The notes: generated by a model not told the origin, from the sequence alone. Shown: positions 51,106 to 61,323, counted from the stretch's first letter. The stretch: DNA of 64,000 nucleotides from JAGLOK01 sp963676355 (GCA_963676355.1 OY781093.1:1302001-1366000); one strand, 5' to 3'. Made by a program: numbers and translations.

Positions 51106-52587
51106 ATGAGAAAAACATTTTCTTTTATTTTTATTGTGGCTTTAGCGATGGTTGCGCTTATTCCACAGCAGACGGCTTTTGCAGATTATGACTATTTTGA
51201 TTTTGAATATTCGGTAAGTCCCACTTCCGTGCCTGAAGGCGGCGGGCTGGTCGACTTAACGGTAAAAATCGAAGTAGACTTAAACAGTGCTTATGCGATG
51301 AACAATACAGAAGTTTTGTTTGAAGGCATACAGGTGATATATTTTAGGAACATATATGCAGGGCAAAGTGTCACAAAAACTGGCTCTATGCAAATTGGCG
51401 CAGATCAAGTCGGTAAAGATGTTGATGTAACTCTCAGATGGACTACAGACGGCTCAACATATGAGACGGAGACGTTTAAGGTTAAATTTGACGCCACAAG
51501 CGCAAAACCTGAAGTTAAGTTTAAAAGAGAGGCAGTGCCTCAGTCGGGAGAGCCAAACACAAAAACAAAGCTCACCTACACAGTAAGCAATGTAGGAACT
51601 TTACACATAACAGAAGTGGAGATTAAAGACCCGCTAACAGGTGCTGTGGACTCAAAAGAGCTTATAAAATCAGGTGAGAGCCATGTGTTTACCTATGAAA
51701 GAACAATCAGCACAGGATTCTCTTCACAACCGACACTTTCATATAAAGTGGGCGACAAGGTGTATTCTGTTGAACTTGACAAGATTGACATAACATCAGG
51801 CGAGCCGGATATTTCTCTTAAAGTAGAAACAAACAAGGATGTTGTGGCAGAAGGGGAAGAACTCACTGTGATATGTACTGTTGAAAATATCGGTGATGCT
51901 GATTTTACTTTTGTTAAAATCACAGAGGCAGTGCTGGGCGACATGTTTGAATTGGACAGTTTAAAGTCAGGCGAGTCTAAGGTGTTTACAACTGACATTA
52001 AAATAGAAGAGAGCACAAAGCTTGAATTTCTTGCCGCAGGCGGAAATGGAACAGAGCAGGAGTGGACTGATGAAGCGTCAGTTGACATTTCAGTTGATGA
52101 AGGCTCTGCACCGCTTATGGTACAGATAGATGCAAGCCCTTCCGCCCTAGAGCTATCAATACCCGGAAGCATTAATTTTGATATTGTTATAAACAATGAC
52201 GGGGAAAAAGAGCTCAAAAATTTGAAAGTTGTTGATCAGGATGGGACTGTCGTTGTTGAGATGGCAACACTTCCTGTTGGAAAAAGCACATATCAATGGT
52301 CGGCCGATGTGAATCAGACAAAGACATTTACGTTTACACTTAAAGTGCCGCAGTCTGATGGTTCTGAAAGAACTGTAAATTCAGGACCTATCGAAATAAC
52401 TGTTCATGAAACACCAGACACGGCGGAGATTACAGATGTAAATATGCCGACGGCGACGCCCATAATAGGTGATGAGGAAGTCAGCGGATTAAAGAAACTT
52501 GCTGGAAACTTCGGACTGATTGTTGCAGGAATATTAGCGCTTGTCCTAATCGTTGCAATATTTGTATCCCGCTCGAGGAGAAGATAG
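51106..52587 (+). CDS. Surface protein with CARDB/DUF11-like repeats and C-terminal anchor
   Basis: A 493-residue exported protein. It has a signal peptide (1-27, ending TAFA), then four beta-sandwich repeats: YSVSPTSVPEGGGLVDLTV, TYTVSNVGTLHITEVEIKD, TVICTVENIGDADFTFVKI, and FDIVINNDGEKELKNLKV. Each has the V-x-N-x-G core of CARDB-like domains. A membrane segment (about 468-487) and basic tail RSRRR end it. Such proteins form stalks or adhesins at the cell surface. AAAGGAG precedes ATG 51106 (GTG 51103 is beside it). The DUF2461 gene starts at the base after its stop. Confidence 0.8.
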   Translation: MRKTFSFIFIVALAMVALIPQQTAFADYDYFDFEYSVSPTSVPEGGGLVDLTVKIEVDLNSAYAMNNTEVLFEGIQVIYFRNIYAGQSVTKTGSMQIGADQVGKDVDVTLRWTTDGSTYETETFKVKFDATSAKPEVKFKREAVPQSGEPNTKTKLTYTVSNVGTLHITEVEIKDPLTGAVDSKELIKSGESHVFTYERTISTGFSSQPTLSYKVGDKVYSVELDKIDITSGEPDISLKVETNKDVVAEGEELTVICTVENIGDADFTFVKITEAVLGDMFELDSLKSGESKVFTTDIKIEESTKLEFLAAGGNGTEQEWTDEASVDISVDEGSAPLMVQIDASPSALELSIPGSINFDIVINNDGEKELKNLKVVDQDGTVVVEMATLPVGKSTYQWSADVNQTKTFTFTLKVPQSDGSERTVNSGPIEITVHETPDTAEITDVNMPTATPIIGDEEVSGLKKLAGNFGLIVAGILALVLIVAIFVSRSRRR

Positions 52588-53283
52588 ATGACTGAAAACT
52601 TTCATGGATTTCATCCTGACGGTTTGGGATTTCTGATTGGAATGGGACTGCAGAATGAACCTATGTATTTTAAAGCTAATAAAGAGGCTTATGAGAAATA
52701 TCTCAGAAAGCCTCTTTTGGATATGGTAGTGGATTTATCACCACTCATGAAAGAGATTGATGACAATCTTGATGTTACGCCGCACAGAACTCTGTGCAAG
52801 ATACGGCGCGACGCGAGATTTCACCCTGCTCAACCCTATAGAACGCACATGTGGTTTTCATTTAAACCTGCTGATAAAGGAAACAGTGAATACTTTACAT
52901 ACCACTTTTATATTGATCCTGATGTCGTTTCAAGCGGAATCGGTTTTTATTCGGGAGCGGCAAGACAAATGATAACAGCGTTCAGACAAAGAATTTTGGA
53001 CGAAACTGCGCTTTTTGAAAAGATAATCCAACTTGATGGCATAAAAAAGCTGGATTTATGGGGAGAAAGTTATAAGAGAAAACATAACAAAATTCCATTA
53101 CCAATTGAGGTGGAAAAATGGTATAATAAAAAAAGTTTTTCGGTGCATCTTGATGAACCTATTAGTGACATAGTATTTAAAAGGGATTTGTTGCACAAAG
53201 TGGAAAAACGATATGTCGACCTTGTTCCGTTGTATGATTTTGTAACAGGGAAAAAAGACATTAGATTTGATTTTAATTATTAA
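52588..53283 (+). CDS. DUF2461 family protein
   Basis: A 231-residue cytosolic protein of the DUF2461/TIGR02453 family. Signature parts are RIRRDARFHPAQPYRTHMWF (in this protein KIRRDARFHPAQPYRTHMW), YFTYHFYIDPDVVSSGIGFY and a conserved C-terminus. The family is widespread and its function is unknown. Its ATG directly follows the previous stop, so coupling with the surface protein is probable but a functional link is not evident. Confidence 0.88.
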   Translation: MTENFHGFHPDGLGFLIGMGLQNEPMYFKANKEAYEKYLRKPLLDMVVDLSPLMKEIDDNLDVTPHRTLCKIRRDARFHPAQPYRTHMWFSFKPADKGNSEYFTYHFYIDPDVVSSGIGFYSGAARQMITAFRQRILDETALFEKIIQLDGIKKLDLWGESYKRKHNKIPLPIEVEKWYNKKSFSVHLDEPISDIVFKRDLLHKVEKRYVDLVPLYDFVTGKKDIRFDFNY

Positions 53284-53306
53284 AAAATTTTAAAGGAGTT
53301 TCTTTT

Positions 53307-55286
53307 ATGGGTAATGTACATGAAAAAACAATTAACGCAATAAGGATACTGTCTGCAGAAGGCGTACAGAGTGCAAACAGTGGACATCCGGGTCTTCCGA
53401 TGGGTTCTGCTGCTATGGCATATAGCATCTGGGGACAGAATATGAAACACAACCCAAAAAATCCAAATTGGGCAGATAGAGACAGGTTCGTTTTATCAGC
53501 GGGACATGGCTCTATGCTTGTGTATTCACTTTTGCATCTTTTCGGTTACGGCTACACTACAGATGACTTGGCAAACTTCCGTCAATTAGGTTCAAAAACT
53601 CCCGGACATCCGGAAGTGGAGCTTGTAGGCGTTGAAACAACCACAGGCCCTCTTGGACAGGGTATCTCAAATGCAGTTGGATTTGCAATGGCTGAAGAGT
53701 ATCTTGCAAAGAAGTTTAACAAAGAAGGCTATAATGTGGTTGACCATTACACATATTGCATTATGGGTGACGGCTGCATGATGGAGGGAATCTCCTCTGA
53801 AGCTTGCTCATTTGCAGGAACTATGGGACTTTCAAAACTCATAGTTTTTTATGATGATAACGAGATATCAATTGAAGGAAGCACTGACATTTCATTCTGT
53901 GAAGATGTTGGAATGCGCTATGAAGCATATGGCTGGCAGGTTATAAAAGTGGAGGATGGAAATGACCTTGAAGCTCTTAATGCTGCAATAGCTGAAGCTA
54001 AAAAAGACACAAAGAGACCTACACTTATTCAGGCTGCAACTCAAATCGGTTTTGGCTGCCCCGCAAAACAGGGAAAAGCATCAGCTCATGGCGAGCCTTT
54101 GGGCGCAGAAAACCTTCTTGCAACAAAAGAAAATCTTGGATGGCCTACAGATAAGGATTTCTATGTACCTCAGGATGTTTATGACAATACAGCGGAGGTT
54201 GTTAAAAAAGGTGAAGATGCTGAGCAGGCATGGAACAAACTTTTCGCAGATTATAAGGCGAAATTCCCTGAGCTTGCAAAAGAGTGGGATCTGTGGATGA
54301 GCGGCGAAACATGCTGCGACCTTTGGGACAAAGAAGATATTTTTGAATTTGAAGGAAAAGCGGCTACACGAAACTCTTCAGGAACAGTCATCAATCGCTT
54401 AACTCAATATGTGCCAAACCTTATCGGTGGCTCTGCTGACCTTTCACCTTCAACAAAAACTATAATGAACGGCAAAGGCGACTTTGGCGCAAACGACAAA
54501 AGTGGCGCAAACCTTCACTTTGGTGTTCGTGAGCACGCTATGGCGGCTATCGCAAACGGAATGGCGCTCCATGGCGGATTGATTCCTTATGTTGCAACAT
54601 TCTTTGTTTTCAGTGATTACCTGAAACCTGCAGCAAGGCTTTCAGCCCTTATGGAACAGAAAGTTGTATATGTTCTTACACATGACTCCATTGGTGTTGG
54701 CGAAGACGGCCCTACACATCAGCCTATTGAGCAGCTTGCAAGCCTCCGCTCAATCCCTGGCATGACTGTTATCCGCCCTGCTGACAGCATTGAAACTGCT
54801 GCTGGCTGGCTTTTTGCTCTTGAAAACAACGGACCTACTTCATTGGTTCTTACCCGTCAAAACTTGCCTCTTTATAATGCTGACAAAAAAGGCGTGCTAA
54901 AAGGCGCATACGTAATGGCGGATTCCGACAAGGAAACACCAGATGCAATCTTGATTGCTTCAGGTTCAGAAGTTGAATTCTGCATGGCAGCAAAAGAAGA
55001 GCTTAAAGCAAAGGGAGTGGATGCTCGCGTGGTGTCTATGCCTTCAATGGAAATCTTTGATAAGCAATCAGATGAATATAAAGAAAGCGTATTGCCTAAT
55101 GCAGTTCGTACACGCGTTGGCGTTGAAGCGGCATCATCGTTTGGCTGGCACAAATATGTTGGTCTTGATGGCGCACTTGTTTGCATGGAAAGCTTCGGTG
55201 CAAGCGGTCCTTTTGCAAAGGTTTATGAGAAGTTTGGAATAACAACAGAAAATGTTGTGGCAAAAACTTTAGAGCTTGTAAAATAA
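53307..55286 (+). CDS. tkt: Transketolase
   Basis: A 659-residue thiamine-diphosphate enzyme of the non-oxidative pentose phosphate pathway. It is a single-chain transketolase: SANSGHPGLPMGSAAMAY (about 20-37), GHGSMLVYSLLHLFGY, GPLGQGISNAVGFAMAE, the ThDP motif MGDGCMMEGISSEA (about 153-166), and GEDGPTHQPIEQL in the pyrimidine domain. A C-terminal domain follows. AAAGGAG precedes ATG 53307 and a terminator follows. Many anaerobes split this gene in two; here it is intact. Confidence 0.98.
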   Translation: MGNVHEKTINAIRILSAEGVQSANSGHPGLPMGSAAMAYSIWGQNMKHNPKNPNWADRDRFVLSAGHGSMLVYSLLHLFGYGYTTDDLANFRQLGSKTPGHPEVELVGVETTTGPLGQGISNAVGFAMAEEYLAKKFNKEGYNVVDHYTYCIMGDGCMMEGISSEACSFAGTMGLSKLIVFYDDNEISIEGSTDISFCEDVGMRYEAYGWQVIKVEDGNDLEALNAAIAEAKKDTKRPTLIQAATQIGFGCPAKQGKASAHGEPLGAENLLATKENLGWPTDKDFYVPQDVYDNTAEVVKKGEDAEQAWNKLFADYKAKFPELAKEWDLWMSGETCCDLWDKEDIFEFEGKAATRNSSGTVINRLTQYVPNLIGGSADLSPSTKTIMNGKGDFGANDKSGANLHFGVREHAMAAIANGMALHGGLIPYVATFFVFSDYLKPAARLSALMEQKVVYVLTHDSIGVGEDGPTHQPIEQLASLRSIPGMTVIRPADSIETAAGWLFALENNGPTSLVLTRQNLPLYNADKKGVLKGAYVMADSDKETPDAILIASGSEVEFCMAAKEELKAKGVDARVVSMPSMEIFDKQSDEYKESVLPNAVRTRVGVEAASSFGWHKYVGLDGALVCMESFGASGPFAKVYEKFGITTENVVAKTLELVK

Positions 55287-55300
55287 AATGTAGTTATCAA

Positions 55301-55330
55301 AAGGAGCCCTTAAACGGGTTCCTTTTTTTA
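55301..55330 (+). terminator. Terminator after transketolase
   Basis: Stem AAAGGAGCCC / GGGTTCCTTT with loop TTAAAC, followed by a T-run. Confidence 0.85.
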
Positions 55331-55421
55331 TTGCTGAATTTCTGATACGGCAATTGACACTTCATTTTTAGCATTCTATACTTAATATGTAGGATAATAA
55401 CAAAAACTTTCGGAGAGATTT

Positions 55422-57014
55422 ATGGTATATGATGTCATTGTAATTGGTGGAGGAATTGCGGGGCTTACTGCGGCTGCGTATACATCAAAGAGCGGAAAAA
55501 AGACATTGCTTATTGAAAAGCAGGAAAAGATTGGCGGGTTGGTAAATTCTTTTGAGCACAACGGTTTCGTGTTTGATGGTGGAATACGTGCAACTGAGGA
55601 TTTGGGAATTTTAGTTCCTATGCTAAATCAGCTTGGAATTGATGTGCCGTTTACCGAAAACCCAGTATCTATTGGTGTAGAAGATAAAATGGTAAACGTT
55701 GTTGATAATCACAGCTTATTAGATTATCAGAAAATGCTTTGTGATTTATATCCCGAAAATACTGATGATATTAAAAAAATTATATCTGAGATTGAAAAGA
55801 TAATGGGATATATGGACATACAATACGGAATTGAGAATCCTGTTTTCAAAGATATAAAAAATGATAAAGAGTATTTATTTAGTGTATTATTGCCTTGGCT
55901 TGGGAAGTATATCACGACTATTGGAAAGGTAAACAAGCTTTTTATTCCAGTTGATGAGTTTCTGCAAGGGCTTACTGAAAATCAATCGTTGATTGACATA
56001 ATAGCGCAACATTTTTTCCAAAAGACGCCAGCTTATTTTGCGCTTAGCTATTTTACACTGTACTTAAACTATAGATACCCTTTGGGCGGAACCGGAAATC
56101 TGACTCAAGCACTGGCTAGATATATTAAAGAAAATAAAGGTAAGATAATAACGGAAACCGAAATCGTAAAAATTGATCCAAATGAAAAAACATTAACTGA
56201 CGGCAAAGACGAAAAATATGGATACAAGCAGCTTATTTGGACAGCCGACAATACGAGAATGTATGATATATCTGACACATCAGGGCTTAAGAACGCACAA
56301 AAAGAAAAAATAGATAGGCACAAAGAACTGCTTAAAGGAAAAAGGGGAGGCGACTCTGTATTTACACTGTATATGGAGTGCGATATTAAGCCAGATTATT
56401 TTAGTGACAAACATGGTCCTCATGCTTTTTATACACCCCAAAAGCAAGGTTTTGGTTTTATGAAAACTGATGAACTGAAAACTTCTGATGGAGCGTTTGT
56501 TGAAAATAAAAGTGAGATATTTGATTACATCAAAAGGTATCTTAAATACACTACATACGAAATAGCAATACCTGTTATGAGGGACAAAACACTTGCTCCA
56601 CAAAACAAAACGGGACTAATAATAAGCACTCTGATGGACTATAGCATAGTAGCGCATATAAGAAATATGGGATGGTATGATGAGTTCAAGCTTATGTGTG
56701 AAAAAAAGATATTAGAGGCTTTGGCAAGCAGTATCTATCCTGAACTGGATGGCCATGTGGATGATATGTTTAGTGCAACGCCCGTTACTTTTGAAAAGCT
56801 TACAGGCAATTTGCATGGCGCAATAACGGGATGGGCATTTACAAACGACAAAATACCTGCTGTTTCAAAGCTTACTGCAATAGCTCAATCGGTGAAGACT
56901 GAAATACCTGATGTTTTTCAGGCAGGGCAGTGGACTTTTAGCCCTTCGGGACTTCCAATATCAATAATTACAGGAAAGATGGCAGCTGATAAGGTTATAA
57001 AAAAACTGAAATAG
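55422..57014 (+). CDS. FAD-dependent oxidoreductase, phytoene-desaturase-like
   Basis: A 530-residue flavoprotein. VIVIGGGIAGLTAAAYTS at 5-22 is the FAD Rossmann site, with KTLLIEKQEKIGGLVNSF after it. The middle resembles carotenoid desaturases/isomerases (CrtI/CrtISO-like): RYPLGGTGNLTQALARYI. The C-terminal AGQWTFSPSGLPISIITGKMAA binds FAD again. No carotenoid synthase is near, so a different lipid or hydrophobic substrate is possible. The convergent SDR gene begins at the very next base after its stop. A two-enzyme redox pair with the SDR/NTF2 genes is plausible. Confidence 0.85.
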   Translation: MVYDVIVIGGGIAGLTAAAYTSKSGKKTLLIEKQEKIGGLVNSFEHNGFVFDGGIRATEDLGILVPMLNQLGIDVPFTENPVSIGVEDKMVNVVDNHSLLDYQKMLCDLYPENTDDIKKIISEIEKIMGYMDIQYGIENPVFKDIKNDKEYLFSVLLPWLGKYITTIGKVNKLFIPVDEFLQGLTENQSLIDIIAQHFFQKTPAYFALSYFTLYLNYRYPLGGTGNLTQALARYIKENKGKIITETEIVKIDPNEKTLTDGKDEKYGYKQLIWTADNTRMYDISDTSGLKNAQKEKIDRHKELLKGKRGGDSVFTLYMECDIKPDYFSDKHGPHAFYTPQKQGFGFMKTDELKTSDGAFVENKSEIFDYIKRYLKYTTYEIAIPVMRDKTLAPQNKTGLIISTLMDYSIVAHIRNMGWYDEFKLMCEKKILEALASSIYPELDGHVDDMFSATPVTFEKLTGNLHGAITGWAFTNDKIPAVSKLTAIAQSVKTEIPDVFQAGQWTFSPSGLPISIITGKMAADKVIKKLK

Positions 57015-57926
57015 TCATTGTAATCCGCAAAGTTTAAGGCTTAAAGGATATACTTTGTCATAATATTTTCTGTTAATTGCATAGCTTGCGGGCGGCTCAT
57101 TAATGGTTAAGTTGAAATATTTTCCGCTTGTGTTTTTAAGACTGGGCTCAGCAGCCAGCCAGTAAATAGCATCGCCTGCAATTTTAGGATCATCAAGATG
57201 GGGCTGGACAAAGTGTTTATTGTAAAATCCATATAATTTTCCATTATTTGAACCTATTGCTGATTTTACAGCGCCGGGGTGCATTGCATTTATAGTAACG
57301 TTTGTATCTGAAAGTAATTTTGCCATCTCCATTACGCAAATAAGCTGTGCGATTTTTGACGCACCATAGCTTCTCATGCCGCTATAGATGCGCTTTTTCC
57401 AGTTTAAATCATTAAGATTAAGTCCGCCAAACCTATGACCTTGTGAATTGACTTGTATTATTCGGCCTTGATTGCTCTTTTTAATGTTATCCAGAAGAAG
57501 GTTTGTAAACAAAAATGAGGACAGGTGATTTACCTGAAACACTTTTTCATAGCCATCTTCTGTTACGATTTTTTTTGTAGAGTGAATTCCTGCGCTGTTT
57601 ACCAGAATATCAATAACATCATATTTTTGTGAAATCTTTTTTGCACAGGTTCGTAAACTCGAAAATGATGAGAAATCTGCAATTTCAACTGATACATCAG
57701 CAGAAAACTTTTTAATGAGATTGTCTCTTATTTTTAGGGCTTTCATTTCATTTCTTGCGACAATCACACATTTTGCACTAGCACAAGATAAGGATTCCAA
57801 TGCAGAAAGACCAACTCCCGATGTTGCGCCTGAAATCACACATACTTTGCCATCAAGGCGCGTGGATGTAGTATTTTGAGGGAGCTTTGCGTTTTTTATA
57901 AAAGCTAATTCATCGGGCAGCTTCAT
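57015..57926 (-). CDS. Short-chain dehydrogenase/reductase
   Basis: About 303 residues, an SDR of the retinol-dehydrogenase-like group. VCVISGATSGVGLSALESL (TGxxxGxG-type cofactor site), NSAG (about 110), QVNSQGH (catalytic Ser), and YGASK (Tyr-x3-Lys), all in order. ATG 57926 follows AAAGGTG by 10 bases; TTG 57935 is too close to it. It starts 2 bases after the NTF2-like stop, so they are one unit. The same SDR-plus-NTF2 pair beside an FAD oxidoreductase occurs in bacteria with lipid-modifying operons. Confidence 0.9.
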   Translation of the reverse strand: MKLPDELAFIKNAKLPQNTTSTRLDGKVCVISGATSGVGLSALESLSCASAKCVIVARNEMKALKIRDNLIKKFSADVSVEIADFSSFSSLRTCAKKISQKYDVIDILVNSAGIHSTKKIVTEDGYEKVFQVNHLSSFLFTNLLLDNIKKSNQGRIIQVNSQGHRFGGLNLNDLNWKKRIYSGMRSYGASKIAQLICVMEMAKLLSDTNVTINAMHPGAVKSAIGSNNGKLYGFYNKHFVQPHLDDPKIAGDAIYWLAAEPSLKNTSGKYFNLTINEPPASYAINRKYYDKVYPLSLKLCGLQ

Positions 57927-57927
57927 A

Positions 57928-58377
57928 TTATCCAAACACCTTTCTCATAAACCAACGATACAGTTTGCGAAATCCCGGAATTCCGTTATTGATATCTCCC
58001 CATAGATCATAATAATCCCGCTGATGTGTAATCATATTGTCATCTATTGTAAGCTTTGTAGCTCCATATATAGGAGTGCTGGGCGAACGTCTGAATATCA
58101 TTGTCATTTTCCAGTCCATAATTATAAAGCCCTCGCCCTCGGCTATAGAGTAAATGTCCATGTGTAGCTGCTTGCATCTTTTAGTGAGCCTATTGCACAT
58201 TGCTATGAAGTCATCTTTGCCCTCAATCTTTTGGATTGAATCCTGAAAGATAATATCATCATGATAATAAGGGAAGATGTGTGACCAGTCGGGCTTTCCA
58301 TCTTTGTTATATGTTTTGGACCAAAGAATCAGTATATTTTCCTTTGTTAATTTGACAGGTATAAAATCTTTTTTCAT
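57928..58377 (-). CDS. NTF2/SnoaL-like protein
   Basis: A 149-residue alpha+beta-cone protein. Typical parts are WSHIFPYYHDDIIFQDSIQKIEGKDDF (cited by YYHDDIIFQDS), DWKMTMIFRRSP and THQRDYYDLWGD near the C-terminus, with Asp and His lining the pocket as in SnoaL-like cyclases/isomerases. No signal peptide. A good AAGGA site precedes ATG 58377. It is immediately upstream of the SDR gene. Likely a small hydrophobic substrate binder or isomerase. Confidence 0.82.
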   Translation of the reverse strand: MKKDFIPVKLTKENILILWSKTYNKDGKPDWSHIFPYYHDDIIFQDSIQKIEGKDDFIAMCNRLTKRCKQLHMDIYSIAEGEGFIIMDWKMTMIFRRSPSTPIYGATKLTIDDNMITHQRDYYDLWGDINNGIPGFRKLYRWFMRKVFG

Positions 58378-58407
58378 AATAATCCTTCCGTTAGTGAGAT
58401 ATCAGGT

Positions 58408-61140
58408 CTAAAGAACGTAATCTGGGAGAACTGTTTTTATGAATGCGTCAACTATTTTAGGATCAAACTGTGTGCCTGAACTTGAAATGATTTCGTTAAC
58501 AGCATCTTCAAGTGGCATTGCTTTTCTATAAGGTCTGTCGTGTGTCATGGCATCAAACGCATCAATTATTGCAAGGATACGGGACTCTATGGGAATATCA
58601 TTGCCGGACAGTCCCTGAGGATAGCCTGTGCCGTCCCATTTCTCGTGGTGCGTCAATATATATTCAGAAACTTGAGACAGTTCAGGGGCTGAACTTGCAA
58701 TCCTGTAGCCTATCTCCGGATGTCTTTTGATTTCATCCCATTCAGAGTCTGTGAGCTTTTCTTTTTTTGTAAGAAGGCTTTCGTCCACGGCGACTTTGCC
58801 GATATCGTGAAGCATTGAAAAAAGTTCTAAATCATATAATGCTTGGTGAGAAATATTAAGCTCTTTTCCAAGAAGAACACAATATTTACTAAGCCTACCT
58901 GCATGAGCTTCTGTTTCATGGCTTTTCTCAAATAGTGCGCGCTTCATGGAGTCTATTATATTGCTGTGGGTACTCTTGCTTTCAAGCAGCTTCTTTTTAT
59001 ACATCAAATCTTCTGCAGTTTTTACAATTCGCGAAGTACTTTCCGAGTACTCGGTTTTGGTGGAGTGTCCAAGAGAAATTGAAGGTATTGCTGAAAAATC
59101 ATCATTATTGGCTTCTTCTATTTTAGCACAAGCCTCTGTTATTCGTTCACAAACTGTGTGGGCTATATCCTGATTTGCATTAGGCAAAAGAATGACAAAT
59201 TCATCGCCGCCCCATCGTGCTACAATATCTTCAGGACTTGTGCAGTTTAAAAGAACCTGACTGATTTTTATTAAAAGCCTGTCACCTTCAGCGTGACCGA
59301 AGACATCATTTGTGATTTTAAGTCCGTTTGCATCTCCCATTATAACCGAGAATGGATACATCTTTTTTAAGTCAATTTCCCTTAGCTTTTTCTCGAAAAA
59401 AGAGCGGTTATAAAGACCGGTAAGCGAGTCATGCATGCTTAGGTATTTTATTTCATCATTGCGTTTTTGGTCCTTTGTAACATCGCGGAAGATAAATACT
59501 GAGCCAAACAGATTGCTGTCTGAATCTTTTATGGGCGCAGCGGTTCCAAGTATATAATATTCTTTATTTCTTGATTGGTTGGTAAGCTTAAAATAGTTTC
59601 TTGAAAGCATGCTCGATTCCGAGGACAGGACCTCCCTTATAGGGTCAACTTCGCTTTTTACTTTAGATATACCCGAAAGAATTAAAACATCGCTGACATC
59701 TTTGTTTATTGCCTTTTCTTTCTTGACGCCTGTCATGGTTTCAGTCGCTTTGTTCATCATTGTAATTTTACCGTTTATATCGGTAGTAATTACACCGTCT
59801 CCTATAGACTCAAGAGTTACTTTTAACAGCTCCTTTTCCGATGCTAGTTGTAGCTCAAGATTTTTTTGATTTGTAATGTCTGCTAATATAGTTGCAAACT
59901 TATTTCCGGATGTCTTATAAGCGATGAAATGAATGTGCCTATTAACATGAGGGATGAACAGCTCAAATTCAATTGATTCACCAGTTTTTATTACTTCGCC
60001 ATATTCTTTAATCCATTTTCTATCAAATGTAGGGATAATGCTTAGCACAGTATTTTGACTCCATACCATTTCGTATAAGCCCATGATTTCTGTGAATTTC
60101 TCGTTTGTCTCAAGAAATTTGAAGTCAACAGGATTGCCACTTTCATCATAAATCATTTCATGATGCGCAAATCCTGCTGCCATGCTTTGAAATAGATTCT
60201 TGTATTTTTTTTCGCTTTCTTCTAACTTTTGCGCATTAATTTTTCTTTCCGTAATGTCATAAGAAATAACCGCAAATGATTTCTCGCCGGATTTAAACAC
60301 AGAATAATGAAAGTATTTATTTAGAGGAATTGAATACGTTTCATTTTCAATAGGTTTACCTGTCAATATAACCTTTTTTGCATCTAAAAAGATATTGTTT
60401 TCAACATCTGGCATAAATTCTTTTACAGGACGCCCAATCCAATCGCTTGTGTCGACATTAAACATTTTTGAAAATGACTCGTTTATCTCTAAGAACTTAT
60501 AGTCAATGGGATTATTGTTATCATCGTAGATGAGTTCGCAATTTGTAAAAGAATCAGACATATTCTCAAATAGATTCTTATATTTTTCCTTGCTTGCCTT
60601 TAACATTTTTTGTGTCATAGCGTTTGATATCGCTTTTTTTGCAAGGCCTGATACTGAATGCAAAAGTGAAATATATTGGTCAAATAAAACAGCATCTTTG
60701 GTGTTGCAAAACACAATGAATCCAAGATATCTCTTATCCAATAACAGTGGAACAGCACCGAAGTTATTTATATTATGAAATTTTAAAAATGATTTCAAAT
60801 AACCATTTATCAATTCATTTGTATCTTTGCATTCTACGGTAATCCCATCTCTGAGGTTTTCGTGGATATAGAAAGCATCGGGTATATATTCCATTTTTTT
60901 AGAAATTATTTCAGCACTATTATCCGACCATTCGTGAATAATCCTATATTTGGATTTCTCGCTCATGTGACTAAATGCGAATACTTTTTCAACATTTAGT
61001 TTTTCTCCAAGTGTATCTACTATTTTGTTTAAAAGGAGATTGATGTCGTTAGTGGAAATGAAAAGTGTAAGTATCTCATTTTGAATTTTTAGAATGTCTG
61101 TGCTGGTTAGACTTTTGGCATATGCTCTTTGTGTGTCCAA
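58408..61140 (-). CDS. Multidomain c-di-GMP protein: GAF-PAS-PAS-PAS-GGDEF-HD-GYP
   Basis: A 910-residue soluble signalling protein. A GAF-like domain (about 25-180) is followed by three PAS domains (about 185-300, 310-425, 435-555). The GGDEF domain (about 560-720) has the intact active site RWGGDEF, so it could make c-di-GMP. The HD-GYP domain (about 730-905) has HDIGKVA and HHEKWDGTGYP, so it could degrade it. Having both intact suggests a switch set by the sensors. No membrane segment is seen. It starts with TTG 61140, six bases after GGAGT. Confidence 0.92.
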   Translation of the reverse strand: MDTQRAYAKSLTSTDILKIQNEILTLFISTNDINLLLNKIVDTLGEKLNVEKVFAFSHMSEKSKYRIIHEWSDNSAEIISKKMEYIPDAFYIHENLRDGITVECKDTNELINGYLKSFLKFHNINNFGAVPLLLDKRYLGFIVFCNTKDAVLFDQYISLLHSVSGLAKKAISNAMTQKMLKASKEKYKNLFENMSDSFTNCELIYDDNNNPIDYKFLEINESFSKMFNVDTSDWIGRPVKEFMPDVENNIFLDAKKVILTGKPIENETYSIPLNKYFHYSVFKSGEKSFAVISYDITERKINAQKLEESEKKYKNLFQSMAAGFAHHEMIYDESGNPVDFKFLETNEKFTEIMGLYEMVWSQNTVLSIIPTFDRKWIKEYGEVIKTGESIEFELFIPHVNRHIHFIAYKTSGNKFATILADITNQKNLELQLASEKELLKVTLESIGDGVITTDINGKITMMNKATETMTGVKKEKAINKDVSDVLILSGISKVKSEVDPIREVLSSESSMLSRNYFKLTNQSRNKEYYILGTAAPIKDSDSNLFGSVFIFRDVTKDQKRNDEIKYLSMHDSLTGLYNRSFFEKKLREIDLKKMYPFSVIMGDANGLKITNDVFGHAEGDRLLIKISQVLLNCTSPEDIVARWGGDEFVILLPNANQDIAHTVCERITEACAKIEEANNDDFSAIPSISLGHSTKTEYSESTSRIVKTAEDLMYKKKLLESKSTHSNIIDSMKRALFEKSHETEAHAGRLSKYCVLLGKELNISHQALYDLELFSMLHDIGKVAVDESLLTKKEKLTDSEWDEIKRHPEIGYRIASSAPELSQVSEYILTHHEKWDGTGYPQGLSGNDIPIESRILAIIDAFDAMTHDRPYRKAMPLEDAVNEIISSSGTQFDPKIVDAFIKTVLPDYVL

Positions 61141-61279
61141 ATTAGTACTCCGTATAATGAATAATATAATTTTATGATTATTATATCATATTTACTATAT
61201 AACCTAAACTGGCAGTGTTATAACAGAATTTATCAAACTAACAACATATAGACATTCGTTTACATGAAAAACACAATAT

Positions 61280-61323
61280 AAACCCGAACGTTATATATTT
61301 AAATGTAGATTTTGTTCAATTTT
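61280..61323 (+). promoter_or_regulatory. Paired PurBox-like operator upstream of the purine permease
   Basis: AAACCCGAACGTTA (CCGAAC at 61284-61289) and a degenerate inverted box TTTGTTCAATT (GTTCAA at 61314-61319) are 24 bases apart, core to core, exactly as at purA. It lies upstream of the promoter at 61327-61355. Confidence 0.65.
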
